A DNA stretch of 17,921 bases from CAYRIF01 sp964424205 (GTDB taxonomy: Bacteria; Bacteroidota; Bacteroidia; Cytophagales; Cyclobacteriaceae), in the NCBI GenBank assembly GCA_964424205.1, contig CAYRIF010000045.1, forward strand, positions 1-17,921. The letters run 5' to 3'. A program made the position numbers and the translations under genes. The number at the start of each line of letters is the position of its first letter. The stretch's first letter is position 1. Below, piece by piece: positions 8,540 to 15,443 of this stretch. Under the pieces are notes generated by a model, which did not search any database, was not told where the DNA came from, and saw only the letters and a program-made list of their open reading frames with translations.

Positions 8540-9288
8540 TAGCTAGACTTATTGCTCTTTTGAATCAAGCAAATGAAAGAATCACCAAGCTTGAGCAAGA
8601 ACAGTTCTATACCCCCATCAAAGGATGAAAATAGTGTAATAAAAACGCAAAGTAAGAGAATAAAAAGCAATCGTAAGCCGGGAGGTCAAAAAGGACATAA
8701 AGGGAAAATGCTTGAAATGGTAGCGTACCCTGATAAAGTAGTTACTCATCAAATAGCGTGTTGCAATAAATGTTCAGTGAATTTATCAAAACCAGGAGCT
8801 CAATACCAAGCAAGGCAAGTATTTGATTTACCACCTATTGTTTTTGAAGTAACAGAGCACAGCGTGGAAGTTAGCTCGCATTATTCACCGTATTTTTAAA
8901 TTCCAAGGAAAAACAGCGAAATACACTGCTGAACAGTACAATAGGGCAAAAAATAAATAGCCCAAATTTGGGGGTCTTGCAATTATCTTCGTGCATCCAC
9001 TACGCCTGCCTGCCAGTAGGCAGGTTGCAAAACCTTTGAAATAGCACACTACGTCTGCAGGTTTCTCTCGGGATTGCGGCTACACGAAGCTAATCGCATG
9101 AATAATGCGGGTAAAGTCAAACAAAAAGTATCTGGCTGTTTATTAGGTCGTCAAATAATGCAAAGTCTTTTGCTCGAATAAGAGGGTATATATCTACACT
9201 CAAGAAAAATAACAAACCCGTTTTATTGGAAATTCAAAATGCTATTATTGATAATTCTTTAATCTTAGTTTTGAGGGCTGAATAGTTA
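8540..9288 (+). pseudogene. IS66-family transposase remnant, core deleted and frameshifted
   Basis: Three conserved pieces remain. A coiled-coil-like start (frame around 8518-8600, SKKIARLIALLNQANERITKLE) shifts frame into LSKNSSIPPSKDE at about 8590. That runs through RKPGGQKGHKGKMLEMV, a Cys pair in CCNKC, and RQVFDLPPI..EVTEH, ending at about 8874. This is the N-terminal part of IS66 TnpC with its KNSS.PPS motif and zinc-binding-like segment. After the inserted repeat, VKQKVSGCLL (from 9117) and, in another frame, AKSFARIRGYISTLKK (to a stop at 9286-9288) match the TnpC C-terminus. The DDE catalytic region, some 300 residues, is missing. The ATG at 8573 opens a 108-codon frame that ends inside the inserted repeat, so it is not a real gene. 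The element cannot move on its own. Confidence 0.78.
8875..9111 (-). repeat. Miniature inverted-repeat element, copy 2 (inverted)
   Basis: This copy is in the opposite direction to 48-292. Its ends read CTCGCATTATTCAC (left) and, inverted from the right, CCCGCATTATTCATGCG, so the terminal inverted repeat is about 13 bases. It lies within the IS66 remnant, precisely between the N- and C-terminal transposase pieces, and supplies the stop codon at 8897-8899. It lacks ten bases of the CCCGAT palindrome found in copy 1. Its other palindrome is expanded to CCTGCCTGCCAGTAGGCAGG (9005-9024). Confidence 0.78.
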
Positions 9289-9289
9289 C

Positions 9290-9674
9290 CTTTATTTTAT
9301 CATCCTTACATTAATTGAATAATGCCATTGTGGAAGCATGTGTTGGTATGAAATGATGTGTTATGAGTGTAATCGTGTTAGGTTAGCTAAACTTACGGAT
9401 AATCCCTGGTTTTTATACCATCTCTGTATTAAAAACAGCTATGTAAAATTTTACTGTCAAAATATTAGGAGTTCAGTTGTATAAACTAATGAATCAAAGA
9501 AAGATGTATTTTTTATGGATTCTGCTACCAAAGAAAAAGACCATACATACCCCATATTACGTTATATTTATTTAGAAATACAATTTAAATCTATTTTTTC
9601 TTTTCTTCTTAACAATTATTTAATGTAAGTTTACAGACTAATTTAAACTATTTTATAACTTTTAAACAAAAAAT
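9290..9674. other. AT-rich intergenic region upstream of the SusC-like gene
   Basis: No gene, convincing hairpin or clear TAnnTTTG promoter was found. The last 80 bases are T- and A-rich and include TAACTTTT at about 9655, one base off the -7 consensus but without a good -33 partner. The region presumably holds the promoter of the SusC/SusD pair. Confidence 0.4.
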
Positions 9675-12600
9675 ATGAAGAAGATTCTACTTGTCAGTTT
9701 CATGTTTGTGACGGCTTTGGTAACACAAAGTTGGGCGCAAGAGCAGGTTATCTCAGGAAAGGTAACCTCTGCAGAGGATGGCTCTGCCATACCAGGTGTA
9801 AATGTTATCCTAAAAGGTACATCTACAGGCACGACATCAGACGTTGATGGTAATTACAAGTTAAGTGTACCAAGTGGTGGGACGCTAATTTTTTCATTTA
9901 TTGGGCTTGTCTCGCAAGAATTTGCTGTGGGAAGCCAATCTGTAATTGATGTATCTATGGTGTCAGATGTCAGGCAACTAGGAGAAGTTGTTGTCACTGC
10001 ATTAGGAATTTCAAGAGATAAAAAATCCTTAGGTTATGCCACTCAGGAAGTGAAAGGAGACGAGCTATCAACTGTCAAAAGTGGTAATTTTGTTAATGCA
10101 CTTTCAGGGAAGGCTGCAGGTATCCAAATTAAAAGAACAACTAATATTGGTGGATCTACCAATGTGGTGATTAGAGGAAACGCTTCTTTAACAGGAAGTA
10201 ACCAAGCCTTGTTTGTGATTGATGGTGTGCCAGTTAGTAACGCTAATTCAAACTCAAAGAGGCAAGCACAAGCCCGTGGTCCATTTTATGATTATGGAAA
10301 TGCGGCATCTGACATAAACCCTGAGGATATTGAGTCGGTAAACGTATTAAAAGGAGCAGCTGCATCAGCACTTTATGGTTCAAGAGCGGCAAATGGTGTA
10401 ATTATGATTACCACTAAGAAGGGAAAAAAAGCAAAAGGTTTAGGGGTTACCATCAATTCAGGACTTACCTTTGGAACAGTTGACAAAAGTACATTCCCTA
10501 AATATCAGCAACAATACGGCGCTGGATATGGGCATTATTATGATGGGACAAATAATCACTGGTATTTAGAAGATATTACAGGTGATGGTAATGATAATCA
10601 AGTAGCACTTTATACAGAAGATGGATCTTACGGAGCAGCATTTGATTCTAATTTATTAGTATATCAATGGGATTCATTCGACCCGGATTCGCCAAATTAT
10701 CGTAAAGCTACCCCTTGGATCAATGCTAAAAATGGACCTATATCTTTTTTCGAAACGCCGTTGGCGCTTACCAACTCAGTATCATTAGATAAGAGTTTTG
10801 ATCAAGGTTCTTTCAGATTAAGTTATACAAATTTTGATCAATCAGGATTATTGCCAAACAGTTCTATTAAAAAGAATAACTTTTCTGTTAGTAGTGTTTT
10901 TCAGGTGAGTGATAAATTGACGGCTACCGGCTATGCAAATTATATCAAAACAGATGGATTGGGACGTAATTCTACTGGATATAATGATAACATTTCTGGT
11001 AATGCCAGACAATGGTGGCAAACCAATGTAGATTTGAAACAATTAAAGGATATCTATTTTGCAACCAAAAGAAATGTAACTTGGAATCCTGCTTCTTCAG
11101 CGGGTGGATCTCCACCAATCTTTTGGGACAATCCTTATTGGACGCAATATGAAAATTATGAATCTGATTCAAGAAATAGGTTTATTGGCAATATTTCTCT
11201 TGATTATAAAATTGCTGATTGGATAAGCGTAACTGGTAGAGTGGCAACAGATACCTATAGTGAATTGCAAGAAGAAAGAAGAGCCAAAGGGAGTGTGCCC
11301 GCCAGTTTTGGGGTGAGTAGAGGTTCTGTTGAATCAGGTTATTCATTAAAGAATATCACTTTTACTGAATCTAACTATGATTTGATGTTTAATTTTGAAA
11401 AAGATTTGAGCGAAGTAGTAAACTTAAAAGGAATTGTAGGTACTAATATTAGAAGAAACAATTATAATTCTACTCATTCTTCTACCAGTGGTGGAATAGG
11501 AGTGCAAAGGTTATATTCTTTACAAAATAGCGTGGGTCCTTTGCCATTTCCTATAGAACGGGATGAAAAAATTGGGGTCAATGGTATTTATGCTAGTGCT
11601 TCTCTTGGTTATAATGACATTTTCTTTATGGATGCAACAATAAGAAGAGATCACTCTTCGACTTTACCAAAGGATAATAGTGTTTTTTATTACCCTTCAG
11701 TTTCATCCAGTTTTGTTTTTAGTAACTTGATGGACTTAGATTGGATTTCTTTTGGAAAAGTCCGAGCAAATTTTGCACAAGTTGGCAATAGTGCCCCTTT
11801 TGATTTTTTAGATGATACGTACAATGTTTTTACACCTATAGGTAATGCTAGTACTTCAGTAAAGAGTACTAAAAACAATGCAAATTTATTACCAGAAACC
11901 ACTACAAGTGTTGAAGTCGGATTGGAAATGAAGTTTTTAAGTAATAGACTTGGTTTCGATTTGGCCTACTATAAGACTAATTCGAAGGATCAAATTTTAC
12001 CAGTCGCAGTGTCGAGGGCTACAGGATACAGTGCTAAAATTTTTAATACTGGTGAAATTGAAAATAAAGGGATAGAGTTGGGTTTATATGGTACTGTTGT
12101 TAAAACTGAAGATTTGAGCTGGGATGTTGCAGTAAATTGGACGCGTAATAGAAATAAAGTGTTATCTCTTAAAGAGGGATTGACCAATTTGCAATTGGGC
12201 TCTTTTCAAGGAGGTGTAACCATTAATGCACAGGTGGGACAACCTTATGGGGTAATTCATGGTACTGATTTTACCTATCTGGATCCTGATAATCCGAAAG
12301 ATAGTGAGCGCTTGATTGATCCCGTTAGTGGGCAGTACATTCCTTCTAGTACATCAGATAATCCCATCGGTGATTCAAACCCTGATTGGTTAATGGGTAT
12401 TAGTAATAAACTTACGTACAAGAATATTGAATTAAGTTTTTTAATTGATATTCAAAAAGGAGGAACAATATGGTCATTAGACCAGTATTATGGCTTGGCT
12501 ACTGGACTGTATGCAGAAACTGCATTTATTAATGATTTAGGAAATCCTGTTAGAAATACATTGTTAGATGGAGGAGGATTTATCAATGCGGGAGTAAATC

Positions 12601-12938
12601 CTGATGGTACAGTTAATAGCACAAGAATTAGAGCTGATAATTTTGGTGCCTTTGGTTATAGAAGAGGATTACCCAATGCAGCTTTTTCTTATGACGCTGG
12701 ATACGTGAAGCTTAGGGAAATAGCAATTTCTTACCAATTCCCAAATAAAATGTTTGCTAATACATTTTTAACTGGAGCAACATTTAGTGTGGTTGGATCT
12801 AATTTGTGGATTATTTCTAAGAATCTTCCTCATGCAGATCCAGAATCTGGTTTGGGATCGGGTAATTTGCAAGGTTATTCTACGGGTTCTTTACCTTCAA
12901 CAAAAGATTTTGGATTTAATATTAAATTACAATTTTAA
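9675..12938 (+). CDS. SusC/RagA-family TonB-linked outer membrane receptor
   Basis: Outer-membrane importer of 1,087 residues, within the usual size of SusC proteins. It works with the SusD-like lipoprotein encoded next and is powered by TonB. The signal peptide is MKKILLVSFMFVTALVTQSWAQ. A carboxypeptidase-D-like regulatory domain (about 23-108) carries the typical VISGKVTSAEDGSAIPGVNV and GTTSDVDGNY motifs. The linker QLGEVVVTALG precedes the plug (about 115-252), with VNALSGKAAGIQI, VIRGNASLTGSNQALFVIDG and ALYGSRAANGVIMITTKKG, all hallmarks of SusC. The rest is a large barrel ending in Phe (FNIKLQF). Only 12 bases separate it from the SusD gene. No glycoside hydrolase, sulfatase, peptidase or regulator lies nearby, so the substrate (glycan, peptide or other) cannot be named. 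The start is clear: ATG with the signal peptide directly after. Confidence 0.95.
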   Translation: MKKILLVSFMFVTALVTQSWAQEQVISGKVTSAEDGSAIPGVNVILKGTSTGTTSDVDGNYKLSVPSGGTLIFSFIGLVSQEFAVGSQSVIDVSMVSDVRQLGEVVVTALGISRDKKSLGYATQEVKGDELSTVKSGNFVNALSGKAAGIQIKRTTNIGGSTNVVIRGNASLTGSNQALFVIDGVPVSNANSNSKRQAQARGPFYDYGNAASDINPEDIESVNVLKGAAASALYGSRAANGVIMITTKKGKKAKGLGVTINSGLTFGTVDKSTFPKYQQQYGAGYGHYYDGTNNHWYLEDITGDGNDNQVALYTEDGSYGAAFDSNLLVYQWDSFDPDSPNYRKATPWINAKNGPISFFETPLALTNSVSLDKSFDQGSFRLSYTNFDQSGLLPNSSIKKNNFSVSSVFQVSDKLTATGYANYIKTDGLGRNSTGYNDNISGNARQWWQTNVDLKQLKDIYFATKRNVTWNPASSAGGSPPIFWDNPYWTQYENYESDSRNRFIGNISLDYKIADWISVTGRVATDTYSELQEERRAKGSVPASFGVSRGSVESGYSLKNITFTESNYDLMFNFEKDLSEVVNLKGIVGTNIRRNNYNSTHSSTSGGIGVQRLYSLQNSVGPLPFPIERDEKIGVNGIYASASLGYNDIFFMDATIRRDHSSTLPKDNSVFYYPSVSSSFVFSNLMDLDWISFGKVRANFAQVGNSAPFDFLDDTYNVFTPIGNASTSVKSTKNNANLLPETTTSVEVGLEMKFLSNRLGFDLAYYKTNSKDQILPVAVSRATGYSAKIFNTGEIENKGIELGLYGTVVKTEDLSWDVAVNWTRNRNKVLSLKEGLTNLQLGSFQGGVTINAQVGQPYGVIHGTDFTYLDPDNPKDSERLIDPVSGQYIPSSTSDNPIGDSNPDWLMGISNKLTYKNIELSFLIDIQKGGTIWSLDQYYGLATGLYAETAFINDLGNPVRNTLLDGGGFINAGVNPDGTVNSTRIRADNFGAFGYRRGLPNAAFSYDAGYVKLREIAISYQFPNKMFANTFLTGATFSVVGSNLWIISKNLPHADPESGLGSGNLQGYSTGSLPSTKDFGFNIKLQF

Positions 12939-12950
12939 TACGATATAAAG

Positions 12951-14399
12951 ATGAAAAAAATAGTAATATTAACAATAGCAATATTTGCAGCATCTTGTTC
13001 AGATAATTTGGAAGATTTGAATAAAAATAAGAAGGATCCTGCAGTAGTTTCTGGGGAGAGTTTATTTACACATGCTCAGAAGAGTTTAGTAGACCAAATG
13101 GTAGATTTAAATGTCAATAATAATAATACCAAATTATGGTCGCAGTTTTTGCAGGAAACAACCTATACAGATGAAAGTAATTATGATCAAGCTGGTAGAA
13201 GTATTCCTGACACACATTGGAGTGTATTATATAAGGATGTGTTGAAGGATTTGGATGAAGCTGCTAAAATAATAGGGGAAACAACATATCTAACAGAAGG
13301 CGAAAATATAATTAAACCAAATAAGTTAGCAATAATAGAGATATTAAATGTTTATGCATACAGTATTCTAATACAAACCTATGGGGATGTACCCTACTCA
13401 AAAGCGTTGGACATTGATAATTTGTTACCTGCTTATGATGATGGGTTAACTACGTATAAGGATTTAATAGTGAGATTGTCAGCGGCCATTGATAAACTTG
13501 ACGTTAATTTAGAAAGTTTTGGTAGTGGGGATAATATCTATGCGGGAGATGTGGCAAGTTGGAAAAAATTTGCAGCCTCATTGAAATTAAGAATGGGGAT
13601 GTTACTTTCAGATGTTGATGGTGCTGCTGCAAAAACGGTAGTTGAAGAGGCTGTTGCCACAGGCGTGTTTACAAGTAATGCAGATAATGCTGATTTCAAG
13701 TATTTGTCTTCTCCACCTAATACGAATCCAATTCACGCCAATCTAATTATAAGTGGAAGGCATGATTTTGTAGCTGGAATTACAATTGTTGATATGATGA
13801 ATGCATTGGACGATCCAAGAAGACCTTTGTTTTTCACAACAGTAGATGGAGCGTATGTCGGTGGTGTAATTGGTAGTGCATCTGGCTATTCCACACATTC
13901 ACATGTCTCAGCGCAAGTGGAAGAAGCAACAGCGATGGGCGATATCTTCGATTATGCAGAGGTGGAATTTTTACTGGCAGAAGCTGTTGAAAGATCATAT
14001 GCAGTCGGTGGCACCGCAGCTGAGCATTATACCGCTGGTGTTACAGCTTCCATTCTCGCTTGGGGAGGAACGACTTCTGAAGCGGTCACCTATGTAGCGC
14101 AACCAATGGTTGATTATGCTACCGCACTAGCCAATAGCACTGCTGCTACTCCTTGGAAGGAGGTAATTGGAAATCAAAAGTGGTTAGCACTTTATAATAG
14201 AGGTATTGAAGCTTGGACGTCAATCAGACGTTTAGACTTTCCTATGTTAAATGCAGCTGAGGAACCAATTTCTGGATATCCAGTGAGATATACATACCCT
14301 ATTGTTGAACAAACTTTAAATGGGGTAAATTGGAAGGCTGCATCGGATGCAATTGGTGGAGATTTACCAGAGACAAAGCTTTTTTGGGATATGGAATAG
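12951..14399 (+). CDS. SusD/RagB-family outer membrane lipoprotein (SusD-like_2 type)
   Basis: Surface substrate-binding lipoprotein of 482 residues that forms a lid over its SusC partner. The signal peptide ends in a lipobox with the lipidated Cys at residue 16 (IFAASCSDN). The opening LEDLNKNKKDPAVV and the predicted helical TPR-like body, with YAYSILIQTYGDVPYSKAL at about 133-151, match the SusD-like_2 branch. The C-terminal region keeps WKEVIGNQKWLALYNRGIEAWTSIRRLDFP and the closing YPVRYTYP, also typical. It starts 12 bases after the SusC-like gene, so the two are co-transcribed, and a strong terminator follows 43 bases past the stop. Nothing in the sequence reveals the ligand. Confidence 0.93.
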   Translation: MKKIVILTIAIFAASCSDNLEDLNKNKKDPAVVSGESLFTHAQKSLVDQMVDLNVNNNNTKLWSQFLQETTYTDESNYDQAGRSIPDTHWSVLYKDVLKDLDEAAKIIGETTYLTEGENIIKPNKLAIIEILNVYAYSILIQTYGDVPYSKALDIDNLLPAYDDGLTTYKDLIVRLSAAIDKLDVNLESFGSGDNIYAGDVASWKKFAASLKLRMGMLLSDVDGAAAKTVVEEAVATGVFTSNADNADFKYLSSPPNTNPIHANLIISGRHDFVAGITIVDMMNALDDPRRPLFFTTVDGAYVGGVIGSASGYSTHSHVSAQVEEATAMGDIFDYAEVEFLLAEAVERSYAVGGTAAEHYTAGVTASILAWGGTTSEAVTYVAQPMVDYATALANSTAATPWKEVIGNQKWLALYNRGIEAWTSIRRLDFPMLNAAEEPISGYPVRYTYPIVEQTLNGVNWKAASDAIGGDLPETKLFWDME

Positions 14400-14441
14400 A
14401 TGTAGGTTTCTACTACAGAAAGTATTTGTAAAATTTTGAAG

Positions 14442-14473
14442 ACCCCATCGTGATAGCATGATGGGGTTTTTTT
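14442..14473 (+). terminator. Rho-independent terminator after the SusC/SusD pair
   Basis: ACCCCATC (14442-14449) pairs perfectly with GATGGGGT (14460-14467) and is followed by seven T to 14473. It ends the rightward SusC/SusD transcript and separates it from the leftward tRNA-like gene. Confidence 0.88.
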
Positions 14474-14479
14474 AGATAG

Positions 14480-14568
14480 TCGGAATGACTGGATTCGAAC
14501 CAGCGACCCCCACGTCCCTAACGTGGTGCGCTAACCGTCCCGATAGCTATTGGGAGCGCCACATCCCG
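14480..14568 (-). tRNA. tRNA-Pro(AGG)-like gene with a hairpin inserted in the D loop; possibly a pseudogene
   Basis: Read on the minus strand, all four arms fold. The acceptor CGGGATG (14568-14562) pairs with CATTCCG with one G-U pair. Then come TG, the D stem GCGC/GCGC, the anticodon stem CCACG/CGTGG with loop TTAGGGA, a GGGTC variable loop, and the T arm GCTGG TTCGAAT CCAGT, with discriminator A at 14480. The first pair C1-G72 with A73 and the GG of the anticodon plus G37 are the marks of bacterial tRNA-Pro. CCA is not encoded. The gene is 89 bases long instead of about 77 because the D loop is 24 bases and contains the palindrome at 14538-14555; the usual A14 is displaced. The anticodon is AGG (14519-14517), where bacteria normally have UGG, GGG or CGG. 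It lies 51 bases past the DUF4249 gene and may be read through from it. A decayed duplicate is the cautious reading. Confidence 0.6.
14538..14555. repeat. Short palindrome interrupting the tRNA D loop
   Basis: TCCCGATAGCTATTGGGA is an 18-base palindrome with one G-U/C-A mismatch that shares its outer arms with the palindrome at 86-103. Removing it leaves only CGGTTA between the two GCGC strands of the D stem. That is shorter than a normal D loop, so the insertion probably replaced a few bases. Confidence 0.65.
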
Positions 14569-14619
14569 ATATTTAGTTATGCAATGCTACTATTTTTTTG
14601 TAAAGAGAAAAAAGAACTT

Positions 14620-15438
14620 TCAATCTTTTTTTATAATGATAGTTTCTGATGCCCTTGACGATACTTGAAAATAGCCAAGTGGTTTATTTTTAGGATTAGT
14701 CAGGTTGTGCACATTAGAAGTGGGATTGACAGGTGGCGGACTGAAAAGCCCCCCATCACTGAATAGCAATTCAATTAACTGATTATAATAATCATAGATA
14801 GGTCTGTCTAGCCCGTACATTTCTATTTTAATCGTATCATTGGCTTCAAAAGCAAATGGGAACTCTAAATCTTCGATGGAGGCGGCAATAAACTCATCAC
14901 TCGCCAATAGATAATCTTCTGGTTGTGTATTAAAGAGCTCATTATTTTTGTAAACCAACCAACGATAGTAATTGATTTGTTCTTTGGGTGTTTTACCAAA
15001 AAAATGTAGGTAGTACCCCGCTTCTCTGAAAACTGCTTTTTCATTGTATTGATAGGTTAGGGAGTCAAATATTGGCGGTGTTTGTAATGTGCCGGATGCT
15101 TCATATTTCTCTCCTTTGTGGCTGGCGTGCAGGGTATAAGTTTTACCAGTTTCGCCATGTAATTTGGTGGTTTGATAATGCCCTGTTTCCATTTCTTGTA
15201 GTGTATCAATGAGGCCATCACTAACAGAAATGGTTACAAGCAATCCGCTAATACCATTTTCAGTACTGTTTTCATAGTAACTGTTGGTTTCACTAATTTT
15301 AATAGTATAAGGACCTGGATTATCGGTTATTAAACCTTCAAAAACTATGTTTGGAGAGGAGTTGTCAAGCGCAATATTCACTTCCTCCCGACAGCTGAAG
15401 AGTACAAAAACCAATAATATATAGAGTATCTGTTTCAT
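14620..15438 (-). CDS. DUF4249 domain-containing lipoprotein
   Basis: Predicted lipoprotein of 272 residues. The signal peptide MKQILYILLVFVLFSC has its lipidated Cys at residue 16, followed by Arg-Glu-Glu, an acidic pattern compatible with surface export of Bacteroidota lipoproteins. The mature part begins in the DUF4249 manner (SPNIVFEGLITDNPGPYTIKISETNSYY), continues with a beta-rich region (YEASGTLQTPPIFDSLTYQY) and ends in IIIKKD. The biochemical function of DUF4249 is not known. These proteins are regularly encoded just after a TonB-dependent receptor, as here with only 5 bases between the genes, so a SusD-like accessory role at that receptor is a reasonable guess. No cargo or enzyme gene is nearby. 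Confidence 0.85.
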   Translation of the reverse strand: MKQILYILLVFVLFSCREEVNIALDNSSPNIVFEGLITDNPGPYTIKISETNSYYENSTENGISGLLVTISVSDGLIDTLQEMETGHYQTTKLHGETGKTYTLHASHKGEKYEASGTLQTPPIFDSLTYQYNEKAVFREAGYYLHFFGKTPKEQINYYRWLVYKNNELFNTQPEDYLLASDEFIAASIEDLEFPFAFEANDTIKIEMYGLDRPIYDYYNQLIELLFSDGGLFSPPPVNPTSNVHNLTNPKNKPLGYFQVSSRASETIIIKKD

Positions 15439-15443
15439 ATATG

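Larger units (their letters stand above)
8426..9289 (+). mobile_element. Degenerate IS66-family insertion sequence
   Basis: GTAACTATTCAGC at 8426-8438 is matched exactly, inverted, at 9277-9289. GTAA is the usual outer end of IS66 elements. Between the ends are recognisable N- and C-terminal fragments of an IS66 transposase on the plus strand, but the total of 864 bases is far below the 2 kb or more of an intact element. The flanks (CAAATTTT on the left, CTTTATTT on the right) are not a convincing 8-base target duplication, which suggests an old insertion. A second repeat element (8875-9111) fills the place of the lost core. Confidence 0.75.

Noticed and set aside
8573..8899. A 108-codon frame as a complete small gene
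   Set aside because: Its sequence is the N-terminal part of an IS66 transposase, its upstream coding is in another frame, and its last codons and stop come from the inserted repeat.
8418..9297. Eight-base target duplication around the IS66 remnant
   Set aside because: CAAATTTT and CTTTATTT match at only four of eight places, no better than expected in AT-rich DNA.
14480..14568. tRNA-Leu or another isotype
   Set aside because: There is no long variable arm. C1-G72, A73 and the GG at anticodon positions 35-36 with G37 point to tRNA-Pro.
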